From: Beaufortia kweichowensis
Lineage: Eukaryota; Chordata; Actinopteri; Cypriniformes; Gastromyzontidae
Assembly: GCA_019155185.1 (NCBI GenBank)
Contig: CM032806.1
Coordinates: forward strand, 15,736,580-15,800,579
Direction of reading: 5' to 3'
Length of the DNA stretch: 64,000 bases
The position numbers and the translations under genes were made by a program. The notes under the pieces were generated by a model, which saw nothing but the letters and a program-made list of their open reading frames with translations, did not search any database and had not been told where the DNA came from. Of the stretch, positions 1 to 17,800 are shown piece by piece. Each line of letters starts with the position of its first letter. Within the stretch, counting starts at the first letter, position 1.

Positions 1-413
1 TTTATAATGTAGTTTTTGGACATTTAGATCCTATAGATGTACTGTAGATGTATTGTAGATATAAGGGTACTAGTGTTACTCGTTCACCCTTATGAAAATT
101 CATCATTTACTCCAGCCATATGTTATTCCAAACCATTATGGATTGGGCCCATTTACACAACAACACGAAAGAAAACAGTTTTTGTGATTTTTGGCATTTT
201 TAATCACATTGTTGTTGTGTAGCATACCCTTTGTTTCTTGAATAGATCACAAATAGAGATGTTTAGGATAATGTTTATGTTTCTCTTTTCCATACAATGT
301 AAATGAATGGCGACCAGGGTTGTCAAGCTGTCATTTGAGAATGGGTAAATGATGTCAGTGAATGATTTTAATAGTACTGACTTCAGCTTTCCCTTCTCTT
401 GTCATGTTCACAG
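1..413 (+). other. vps13a: vps13a intron sequence (left edge)
   Basis: AT-rich sequence with no coding exon, ending in a pyrimidine stretch and the CAG acceptor at 411-413. It is read as the intron before the alternative last exon of vps13a. The rest of the gene lies to the left of the window. Confidence 0.6.
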
Positions 414-491
414 AACAGAAAGACCTTCCCTCAGTGGAATAGCATTGATGACAGTGATGAGGAGAATGATGTTCCATTTGTGTCTTATTAA
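414..491 (+). CDS. vps13a: Alternative last coding exon of vps13a (short isoform)
   Basis: Seen: the CAG acceptor at 411-413 is followed by 25 in-frame codons and TAA (489-491). The peptide starts NRKTFPQW, is acidic in the middle (DDSDEEN) and ends DVPFVSY. An AATAAA lies at 640-645, about 150 bases after the stop. The exon starts in phase 0, the same phase as the next constitutive exon at 1107, so both can be joined to the same upstream exon. Known: human VPS13A makes variant A (exons 1-68 plus 70-73) and variant B (exons 1-69, where 69 is a terminal exon). Inference: this is the fish equivalent of exon 69. Its product would lack the last part of the C-terminal PH-like domain. It has no splice donor at its end, which also fits a terminal exon. 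Confidence 0.6.
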   Translation, partial: NRKTFPQWNSIDDSDEENDVPFVSY

Positions 492-639
492 CTCCAGATC
501 TCAGGAATTTTATTAGATAATCTGATTTTATTTGTTATCTACAGTAAATGTTAGTTTTATATTGCTGTTTTAGGATTAGTCACATTTATTTTATTCCATT
601 TTAAATGTTAAGACAACGCCATCATTTGTCATATTCCTG

Positions 640-645
640 AATAAA
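640..645 (+). promoter_or_regulatory. Poly(A) signal of the vps13a short isoform
   Basis: Canonical AATAAA about 150 bases after the stop of the exon at 414-491, with a T/GT-rich stretch (gtctgtttcaaagtgttttt) just after it. The spacing suits 3' end formation of the alternative transcript. Confidence 0.5.
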
Positions 646-1106
646 GTCTGTTTCAAAGTGTTTTTCCTCATTAACCCCTTCCACACCCATCAATCCCACA
701 ATGCATTACATAATTCCATTACATTCCATTAATTCAGACACAAACCAGCTGATTCACTGGGGCTTTAAGTCTTCTAGAAAACATGACTAAACCTTTTTTG
801 CATCAGACAATGCTTTAACTATGGAAATCCTTGGAATTTGCATTCTTTCATCCAGAACACATCCAAAGACAGAAATCGAATCCAACTTAAATGTTTGCCG
901 TGCAAAGACTAAACACAAAGGCTTCAGATGTGTTATTAAACTGTTCTTTGTTGTCATGTTCATCAGTGTTCATACAGTATCGATCATATCCATACCATCA
1001 ATATGAATTTTCAGACTTCAGTTTTGAAAATAGAAATGAAGAAAGGATTTGGCCATATAATTACAAAGAATTATCCTATTAACTGGTTTCTCCATTTGGT
1101 TTTTAG

Positions 1107-2056
1107 AGTATTGAAAATGGACGGTTTGCCAAATACAGATATTTTGCTCACGCTACAGTGAATGACTCAGATTTCCTGATGATTACTAAAAGGTAGGTGA
1201 AATTTATAGAGTTTGCATGAACAGTGCGAGCACATTTACATCAAGCATCACTTTTATTTTTCTTGTGCTGAGGAGTTATCTGGCACCATTTGTGATGTTA
1301 ATGATCTCCTTAAATCAAATAACTTGATATTAAAGACAGGTGTGCTTGTGGAAATCCCTAGACTTACATTAAAGAAATGTCTAATGACCAGAATATCAAT
1401 ATCTTACTGCTATTTACAGTTTATTTTGTGTATTTTATATAACAGCTTTTCAGCTGTATGATTTATATAAACTCCTCTTTGCAGGGGAATATTTTTTGTG
1501 ACAAAGGGAACGTTTGGTCAGTTGACATGTGAATGGCAGTATCTCTTTGATGAGTTCACTAAAGCCCCCATGATCGTGGAGGAGAGAAGACTACGCATAG
1601 AAGCCAAGGTACGTCATCACAAACTATTCTATATGGAATGTTATTACAACGTTCAATTAAACAACATTACACCCAATGATTCTGTGTATCAATACGCAGC
1701 ATAAACATGTATCACAGTCCATCAGGGACTATTTTTTCCAGCGGAAGGAACACTTTTTTTAATATATTTAGGCTTAAATATATTTGTATTGTGTGGCAGC
1801 TGTTTTATAAAAGCAATAAGGTACAAGAGGCTAGTGCTTTTTAATAGTGACTCATTTTCGTTACATTAGTGCTTAATAAAGTTCAATTATTTTCTCCACC
1901 TCTGAAACACCTTTTATGATGATACAAGCGTGGCCACATAGGTGCTTAAATTATATATTAACCAAATTACTGTTATTTACCTATACATTCTATATTAATA
2001 CCTCTTTACCTATAAATTATATAATAACTAATTATATAATATTATAATTATACAGT

Positions 2057-2087
<31 letters not shown>

Positions 2088-2484
2088 AGATCCAGTCAGA
2101 TTCTGGTGTATAAAATTCCACCTTACATTTAGATTTTTTTTTTATTGTTGTTACTGATTATTTGTTTATTATTATTTCATACTGATTTATTACTTAATAT
2201 TGTTTTAGAAATCACACTGAAATTTATTTTGCTCTTTACAGGAAAGAGTTAAATCTGTGTTTCATGCCAAAGAGTTTGGAAAGATCATCAATTTCAAAAC
2301 TCCAGAATTAGCCAAGGTATAATAATTGCATGTATGCTACAGAAAATTATGCATTTAATTCTCAAACAGCAGGAGAATTATATGTATTCTGTTTTATTTA
2401 TCTGTCAATGTTTTCACCTGTCTCTGTCATTCGCAGTGGGTTCTTGCCAAGCTTGAAGATGCCAGGCAAAGTCTGCAAAAATAG
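1107..2484 (+). CDS. vps13a: vps13a, last four coding exons (3' part of the gene)
   Basis: VPS13A (chorein) is a very long bridge-type lipid transfer protein at ER contacts with mitochondria, lipid droplets and plasma membrane. Only its C-terminus is here. Coding exons are 1107-1192, 1485-1608, 2242-2316 and 2437-2484 (TAG at 2482-2484), all with AG/GT borders and matching phases (0, 2, 0, 0). Joined, they read from SIENGRFAKYRYF through FLMITKR, FVTKGTFGQLTCEWQY, RLRIEAKERVKSVFHA and FGKIINFKTPE to WVLAKLEDARQSLQK. This is a near-identical match to the C-terminal PH-like domain of vertebrate VPS13A, the region known to contact the scramblase partner XK. The four exons correspond to human exons 70-73. 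Upstream exons are outside the window. Confidence in VPS13A over VPS13C/D is high because of this terminal sequence and the GNA14-CEP78 neighbours. Confidence 0.93.
2055..2083. repeat. (TA)n microsatellite in a vps13a intron
   Basis: About 14 uninterrupted TA units between the coding exons ending at 1608 and starting at 2242. Confidence 0.95.
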
Positions 2485-3040
2485 CCTTCATCTGTATTGT
2501 CAGAAGGACAGATGCCCCTGCGCTCTGGTGTGCCTTTAATACTGCATTTGCAGTGTGCCACTTTACATTATACCCACAATGCAACAGTCATTCACTGAAC
2601 TCTGATCAAATGACTGTTAGACCGTGAAAACGTGTACCGTATGTGTATATTGACTTTACATAACATTATATCTTTCCATAAACACTCACTGCCTATCAGA
2701 TGTTGATTTTACAGCTCAGTCTGCAGATCCTTTATTTGCATGCCGTCAAAACTCATTTCCATGTGACGTTCTTTATAATGCGTCTCTACACACAGGACGC
2801 TGAACGCATCCAGACGGCTCTTAACGAAATGTCTTTAATTCACACTAATCAAAACACAATGTGTAATTTTATAAGACAGACAGACCAATACAATGTATGT
2901 TTATCATTTGTGGGAACACGTTTGTGGCATTTGAAAAAAATGTCTAGGAATGTTTGATATATGGAAATGTATAAGAGAGCCGGGATATTTTTACACATGC
3001 ATTTTGCATGAAATGTTATGTCTATTTATTTGAAATTAAA
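2485..3040 (+). other. vps13a: vps13a 3' UTR with ATTAAA poly(A) signal
   Basis: Non-coding sequence after the stop at 2482-2484. The best 3' end signal is ATTAAA at 3035-3040, followed by a T-rich stretch (gctttgtcttctcattcttc). The assignment as UTR is by position; no other gene signal is visible. Confidence 0.5.
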
Positions 3041-3280
3041 GCTTTGTCTTCTCATTCTTCAGTAAATACGACAGTAAAGACTTTTTGACTGCTTCATGTC
3101 TTTTACGCAGCCAGAAATGACACGCACACCAAACTGCTCTATAAAGTGTTAATGACCTGAACATGCAACTGTCTTCCATTTAGCCTTTCATTAAAGATAC
3201 TTTTTTAACTTTTTAAGTATTCAGTAAAAAAAAAGAAACATAATAAGAAACATTTCTGTGCCTAAGCTTTTCACTGGCAC

Positions 3281-3511
3281 TATAGACCATTTCACAAGAT
3301 GTAAACAGCACTGGTCCAGAAGCACTTCCTGTCTCAGTTTTTTAACACTACACAAATGTCAGAACAAAATACAATCAACAGAACATTTACAACTGACTTG
3401 TTTAACAAACATCTTTAAGATTTCATTTAATTTACATATGTGAAATACAAAAAACTGAAACAGGAAGTGCTTCTGGACCAGTGTTGTTTACATCTTTTGA
3501 AATGGTCTATA
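3281..3511. mobile_element. MITE, copy 1, between vps13a and gna14
   Basis: Inverted ends: TATAGACCATTTCACAAGAT at the left (from 3281) pairs with AATGGTCTATA at the right (to 3511). The inverted repeat continues inward about 60 bases on each side (left ...CACTGGTCCAGAAGCACTTC, right GAAGTGCTTCTGGACCAGTG...). The 231-base element has no coding capacity. A second copy with the same arms is at 20003-20236. The TA at each outer end suggests a TA target duplication of the Tc1/mariner type, but the superfamily is an inference. Confidence 0.85.
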
Positions 3512-4523
3512 TACTTTACAAAAAACATTACATTGGCATATAGCATTAACCTCCAATAGTGAATTTGGTTATACATTATGTTTTTGTCTTATTTTATATC
3601 GTTTCACTTTGATATATCACATTATTACAATAAAACTGTTAATTGCGTATGTCACTTCATGTTGACTTATACAACTAATTGTCTGTACATTTTTAACCCA
3701 CATTCAAAAATGTATTTTGGATTTTTGGTTGTTCATTTTAATAAGCAACACAATAGCAATTGTATAACCTCATTTAATAAATATAATTAATGCATTACAG
3801 TACATAGGCACATTAACTTAAACCACTAACATTAACATACAGATAAACTAAAGCGTAATGCAGTTCAGAAGCTATATAAAATGCACAAATTATCATCTTT
3901 TTTTGTGACACATACTTTATAATTACATGTTACACTAAAACTATAAATTAGATTAGACTTTTCTTTACAATCAGTTTCTACAAATGGAAAATTATTATAT
4001 GACATATTTATATTAGTTATATAATTACATAAATATTATTTGTATTAATTATATGAAAATAAATATTCTACATAAGGCACCTTTTGTAAAGCTTAAAGCG
4101 TTTTTATATGAACATGTAAACACTTATTTCTACTTAAGCACACTTATACAAAGTGTTTTTGAGAATTTGATCCACTGCATGAGCAAGATAACAAAACATG
4201 TATTTCATCTTGTGCCTTATATTTGTGTCGTACGTAACCTCTACTTACAGAAAAAACACAACCACCACTACATCCGTGCTAGATGCAGCCTATCCATCTA
4301 TTAGATGAGATCTAAATGGAAGAAAGAGGATTTGTTATTGTATTGGCAGAGAACCGCTTGATCACTGGAACCCAGTTCAGATCTTCATTACCTCCACAGA
4401 GTCCTCCAACGTTAATACATACATAAGGTCATGTGACATCTAATTCTACTCAACATTACGTCTGATAGAAGAGCTTTAAGACTAAGGGCTAATGATCACC
4501 AGGAAACGCACTAGTTCTGGCTA
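3512..4523. other. Convergent intergenic region including gna14 3' UTR
   Basis: AT-rich sequence between the two converging genes. The part next to 4523 should be gna14 3' UTR (minus strand). No strong minus-strand AATAAA is seen close to the stop; weaker ATTAAA-type sites occur around 3775. No other gene is visible. Confidence 0.5.
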
Positions 4524-12001
<7,478 letters not shown>

Positions 12002-12400
12002 TATTCTCTCGTAAAGCTCTGTCCCTCCTCAAAACGGCACAATATTCAGCACACTAGTACAGCTCCGGTGATATATTATCTGCTCCTTTGCTCCACGCTA
12101 CAATCGGAGAGGTCATGAATGGGCTCCTCCTTTAAAAGTCCACAGTACATAATAACCAGCTATTGAACAGAAGTTAGTGCTGGATAAAGTACAAAGCCAG
12201 CAGATGTACTCTGTTAACAGCCCGATTCAGAGATGGAAATCCACTAAAATGGCACAGAAAGATGCAGTGGGAAGAGCTGAATAACTGAGAGGTGCGTGAG
12301 AGAGAAGTGACTTCTGCGCTACATCCCGGCACCTGTCAATCACATCTGGGTGGGGCATCCTTCTCCGATACCGCACCCATCACCTGGACCAATTGACAAC
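12002..12400 (-). promoter_or_regulatory. gna14: gna14 5' UTR and promoter region (by position)
   Basis: Sequence directly upstream of the gna14 start codon, richer in G+C than the flanks up to about 12400 and then abruptly AT-rich. A TATA-like AATATATC on the minus strand lies about 75 bases upstream of the ATG. No firm transcription start can be placed. Confidence 0.4.
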
Positions 12401-12669
12401 CATGCCTTATTTCATGAACCTTCTAAAGAACAACAATAAATACATTTAAAAATTAATATATCAATAATAATAATTTAAAATAAATAAACATGTGCATGAG
12501 AGGACCAAAACATAGATGATGAAATAAAAAAGGTTGACTGACTAAAAGTTTATATGAAATTTGATAAAATAATTGTTATTTTAAATATGAAATGGACAAT
12601 ACAGAATATTGAACAAAGGTGAAATATTAATCATTCATAACACATCAGTTGATTAAAACTGATTACTGA

Positions 12670-12692
12670 AATATATATATATATATATATAT
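12670..12692. repeat. (AT)n microsatellite
   Basis: About 11 uninterrupted AT units. Confidence 0.95.
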
Positions 12693-13586
12693 CCTTCAGA
12701 GGCACTTTAAATCTATTTATATTTATTGTTGTTTCATTCTTATTTCAAACCAAGTGTAATATTGGGTAAAACAAATGTATATTTTTCATTAATTTATTTT
12801 ACTGATGCAATCTAAAGTGGACTAAAAGCAATTCAGTTTGAACTCTGAGAGGCATAATTCAATTACAGATAATAAAATAAACATTTAAGTGTAAACTGAC
12901 CTGAACATACATCAAACACATTGTAATCATCTATGAGTAGATATGACATGATGTGACTGGAGCTTTACAATAAAGCAGAGATTGACGAATTGACTCTGAT
13001 CTGTAAAATTCATCTTGTGATTTGTGACGCTGATGTTAATAAATGTGATATGGTATATACATAATTCTTATTTTCTCTGAAAACACTAAAAGGTTGATGA
13101 TGGACTTAATTATGAGAAAACTCGGAAAGGCTCAGAAAGGTCTAGATTTAGGCAAAACTTTGTCCTTGTATTTAAAACAAAGAGGCATTTGCAACTGATT
13201 TCCAAGTAAAATGTGGGAAAATCAGAAAGTATGGAGAGAGTCTGGATTATGTCACCTTATTTCCATACTGTAAAGAACACATTCTTATCAAGAGCTAAAA
13301 CTTCAGAATGAACTAAAAAGAAATCTGATGTTTTTCAATTTCCACAGAGGAAAGAAAAGACTGATTGAGAACAAGTCAAAATATATTTGTTTAACTATTT
13401 AAATGTGCAAAATTTTTTTTTTTTAAATAATTTAGTTTTTAATTGTTTTAAAACCAGTCTGTGGTCAGAAGTGTCTACTGCATTTCAGAACATTTTATAT
13501 TTTTCCTTGATGTCCACTTATAATGTTGTTAGTTAGCTTTTTCATTACTTCAAAAGGCCATTTTCACTTTTGAGCCATAAACTTAA

Positions 13587-13860
13587 AGGGGTCATATGAT
13601 GGTTCTGAAAAGAACATTATTTTGTTTAATGCAATGTGGTTTTGGAGTTTTTACACATGAAACTCATGATTTTACACATACAGGAGATTATTGTTGCTCC
13701 TCCATGTGCCTCATCTTTCTGAAACGCGTCGATTTTTACAAAGCTCATCGTTCTGAAAAGCGCGGTGTGCTCTGATTGGCCATAAATCCAGCGCACTGTG
13801 ATTGGTCGAATACCGCGAGTGTGACGGAAATGTTACTCCCCTGACCATATTTAAAAAACA
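13587..13860. repeat. Dispersed repeat segment (GGGGTCATATGATGG type)
   Basis: The stretch starts AAAGGGGTCATATGATGG and continues with a CpG-containing part (aaacgcgtcgatttt, aaaagcgcggtgtgctctga). GGGGTCATATGATG is a recurrent start of a cyprinid dispersed repeat as I recall it. No second copy is in this window, so the borders are approximate. Confidence 0.4.
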
Positions 13861-14252
13861 CAGCGTCTTCACAAACGTGATTTTTAAATAGTTCTTTCTT
13901 AAAAAAAGGTTTTTACTTAATATACGTTTTTATTTTATATATGTTAAAAAATTAGTAAAAGTAAAAAATAAGTAAAAAAACTTCCAAGATGCTGTTACTA
14001 AAAAACAATAACTGTTACTATACACATAAAAGAGCTCATAATCGCTTTATATTTATTGAAAGCACAAGCACATCAGTTTCAGATAGATTTTGATTGACTA
14101 TTAATGTTTTGTTATTAATCAGCTTGAAAAAATCACTCTGAAAAGTGGACTCAAATGTTTGGTTATCATTATAGTTGTGTACAGTACATTACGATTATAA
14201 ACTTTACACATTTACAGTTATCATTCAGGTTGTGAATGAGCTGTAACTCCAG

Positions 14253-14266
14253 CCGGCAGGTGGCGC
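14253..14266 (+). promoter_or_regulatory. Candidate CTCF site upstream of cep78
   Basis: CCGGCAGGTGGCGC matches the CTCF core consensus CCASYAGRKGGCRS at 13 of 14 positions. It lies about 50 bases upstream of the G+C-rich first exon region of cep78, between two divergent genes. Binding is inferred from the motif only. Confidence 0.45.
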
Positions 14267-14269
14267 TGC

Positions 14270-14599
14270 GCTCAGCGGTACACACGCTGTTTTACGCGCA
14301 GAATAAGACACCGCTGCTTCTGTTCAAACCGCCGCGGTTTGTTTTCATCTGCTGCCTGGTTAAGTGATCATTATCAGTCTCTAGAGGCGAAACCACGACA
14401 ACAACACTAACAAACCAGTAACCAGCCTTGAAGACACGACAGAGATGGCCTAAATCTGTTATTTAAACGTTTAAAACGAAACCATACTTATGCTCGTACT
14501 ACAGTTATTCATGCCAATAATACATAAACACACATGAAGATTTGTTTTGTTCGTCAGTAGCAAGAAACGGTTAAACAGTCACCTGGATCTGAAGAATAC
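14270..14599 (+). promoter_or_regulatory. cep78: cep78 promoter and non-coding first exon
   Basis: A G+C- and CpG-rich patch (gctgcgctcagcggtacaca, aaccgccgcggtttg) followed by a splice donor TAC|gtgagt with GT at 14600-14601. The coding exon at 14862 is preceded by an acceptor (ATTTAG at 14848-14853), so a 5' UTR exon must lie upstream, and this is the only good candidate. The exact transcription start is unknown. No TATA box is evident. Confidence 0.6.
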
Positions 14600-14861
14600 G
14601 TGAGTATTTTATGTTACATATCACTAGAAACAGGTTCTGTGTATAAGCTGATGTGTCATTTAGCAGATTCATTTTAAATGTACTTCAAAAATGCCTTTAC
14701 GATTTTATTTTTAATGATATGATTACTATAGATCATACAGTGCTGATTGTTCATAGATCATCTCTTTTAAAAAAATATATTGTACTGCAGCCTTTCATTT
14801 ATAAATCTAGTTTTTTACCCATTACCATTCTTCCATTATTCATCTGAATTTAGGTTGCACG

Positions 14862-17800
14862 ATGCTGGATTCAGCACATATTCGTCGGAGAGGTGCTCAG
14901 GACTTTGAAGGCTACTATGATCACATCTGTGCATCTCGGGGCTCGGCTCCTGTCCGTGCGGTGAAAAGCAGCCTGTGCCGGGGGATGTTAGAGTTTAATG
15001 CTGATCACATTAGTTTAGCGGACTGGACACCCATCCTGTCAGCTCTCGCCATCAATAAACACCTCCAGCATGTTTCCATCAGGAGCTGCCATCTCACCAG
15101 CCTCGGAGCACAAAGTTTGTTGACACATTACTGTTCATATTTCTGGTGTAATTTGCTGGTGTAACATTTAGTTGCTCCCCAGGTTCCTACAAAGCCCATA
15201 TTAAGAAGAAGACCCCTGCGATTCATTCAAAGAACATGACCCTTCAGTTGTGTAAGGCTGTGCAGAAGTGTCTGTGTGAGTCAAGCACTCTGAAAATGTT
15301 ACAGCTTCATGGTTTGCTGTTGAGAGAGAGGGACCTCATTGCTCTCACAAAGGTAGAGTAAAATACTCATCTTCTCTCTCTCTAGTTTTAGGCCCATGTT
15401 GACTCTATTGCTTATTATTAAAAATGATAGACTGTTGGTAAACAAACAACACTGACCCCTATTTACTTCCATTGTGTAAACACAAAACCTCTGAGACATT
15501 TGGGCAATTCCAGCGTTACGGTCGTGCATTTACAGTCAAAACTTGAAATATAAATTCTCACAGAATGAATTTATTTCCAGAATTTTGACCTGTTTATATT
15601 TTACTGAAGCTCTGTTGAGAGAGTCAATACATCAGATAAATATCAGTCTATGCATGAGTTATACATGCATTATAGATGTGACACAAAATTCAGTGAATTA
15701 AAATGCACGAACCAGAATTCTGAAAACAGAACTTGATCTATGAAAGATCCTTTAAAAACTTTAGGAGATACCTTACAAGGGTAATTAAACCACCAAATAT
15801 TGACATCCGAGCTATCAGTAAAGAAAAAAACCTTTGTTGAAAACTTTGACATTTGCATGGAATTGATTTCTTAAAAGATTACCTTTTTTGTGCCACAGAA
15901 GCAACAATTATATACACTTTTCAAATTACATGAGGTTGAATAAATAATGAATTTTTCATCTATTCCATTATTACTTCTACCTAACTCTGTATGTAATGCA
16001 CCAGTAAAGTGTTTCACCCAGACTTCACTTTCATCTTCATCTTTTGTACATTGAATAAATCATTAGAAAAAAATAAAAGTAATTTGCACAAGTTGGAAAA
16101 TGTCAGTAAACATCCTAATTTTTTTTTTAGGGTTTATCCAAGAGTGTGTCACTGGAGCATCTCTCTTTAGCACACTGTCCAATCGCAGATGAGGGTTTGG
16201 AAGGTGAGTTTAACGATTTCATTGTCACATCCAAAATAGCCCTGTAGTAATAGTGCTAAATGTGACTTCAGTAGGGTTTACATCACTGATTATATGCTTA
16301 TATGTAGTTATATATATTGTTTAACTGAATCATTTGACATGTTTACACATTCCGTGTGAGTAGTGAATTGCTGTTTATGTATACTTATGTGAAGAATTTT
16401 GCTTTTGATATTTATAATTTTATTATATAATAAGAACTGTAAGTCATCCGCCAAGTAGTACTGTTACATTAATGTTGTGTTTATGCCATTGTTTTTGTTT
16501 AGTCATCTGTCAGAGTGTAAAGTACTCTTCAACCATCAAGTCTGTGGACTTCACTTCCTGTAATATTACCTGGCAGGGGGCGGAGCATATGGCAAACATC
16601 ATAAAGGTAAATAAAAATGTTCATTTTGACAAAGCATGCGGTTGTAAAATAGATTTACCTATGGTAAGTCCCTTGTTACGTGTGTTTAATAAACTAAAAT
16701 ATATAATTTTTCTACCTTTCAATAAAGCTGTACTCGAGTCTGAATTTATCACAAACTCATGAGACTCATCTCTCATCAGCACCAGGCAATGAGGCGGCAT
16801 AGCACAGCGTGGGTGGAGACGTTACGCTACAGGAGGGCGGAGTTTGAGGCCATGAATGGACTGCGTAGGATTACTCTCAATGACAACATCCTGATCGGGG
16901 ACAGAGGAGTGACAGCACTTGCCCGTGAGCTTACGGAGGACCTGTGGGTCAAAGGTTTGATATTCTTCAACGTGTAATATTTTTATACTTGGCTAATTCA
17001 CTCATAATTTCACATACGTATGTTTTCCCCAGCGGTGGATCTTCAGCGCTGCGGTATCTCGAATGACGGAGCTCGAGTTTTAGAGCAGATGCTTCAGTCA
17101 AATAGCACTCTGTGTGTGCTAGACATCAGGAGAAACCCACTGATTGGTATTTCATCCAACACACTGATACACAGCCCAATTTATCCGTTAAACACTACAA
17201 TTTTCTAAATTCAATTCATTTCATCATACGTCCTTTTCTCTCTTAGATAATAATCTGGTGAAGGCCGTCATCAAAAAAGCTCTTATTAACACCAAAACCC
17301 ACGACTCGCAGGTGTGGAAATAAATTCATTTCTGCATGCTTTGGTTGTTTGATTAAGAGCATCTATTGTCGAGCTTGATTAATTATCCACCTGATCGATG
17401 CGTCATATATATATACATATCATTAACATCAATATATTTATAGGTGTGATAAATCAATCACTTCATCTAAATTTCTAAATCTTTAAAAAATCCACTTTTA
17501 TCGTTTTACGAATTGCGGAACTCATCGTCTGTGTATTGTACTGTATTTCAGTATCTATGGCTCAAACCACCTTCCCCTAAAGATACACTCGATCAATCAC
17601 GCCAGTCAAGGAGGAAAAAGGCTGGAAAAGCTACATATAGAATCGGTATTCACATCATTTTGGGTCGTTTTCCTAAAGCTAATTTCACATTTAGACGTCG
17701 AGTATATTATAATAGGGTACTCTTTACAGGATCACGTCGATCCTCATTAAACTCTGGCTGGAGGCCTCCTCGACCGGGATCTGTGGGGTACGTCCCGTGG

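Larger units (their letters stand above)
12401..14250. other. Intergenic region gna14 - cep78
   Basis: The two genes are divergent and about 2.3 kb apart. The stretch is AT-rich with a (TA)n run at 12670-12692 and a dispersed-repeat segment at 13587-13860. No gene is seen. Confidence 0.6.
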
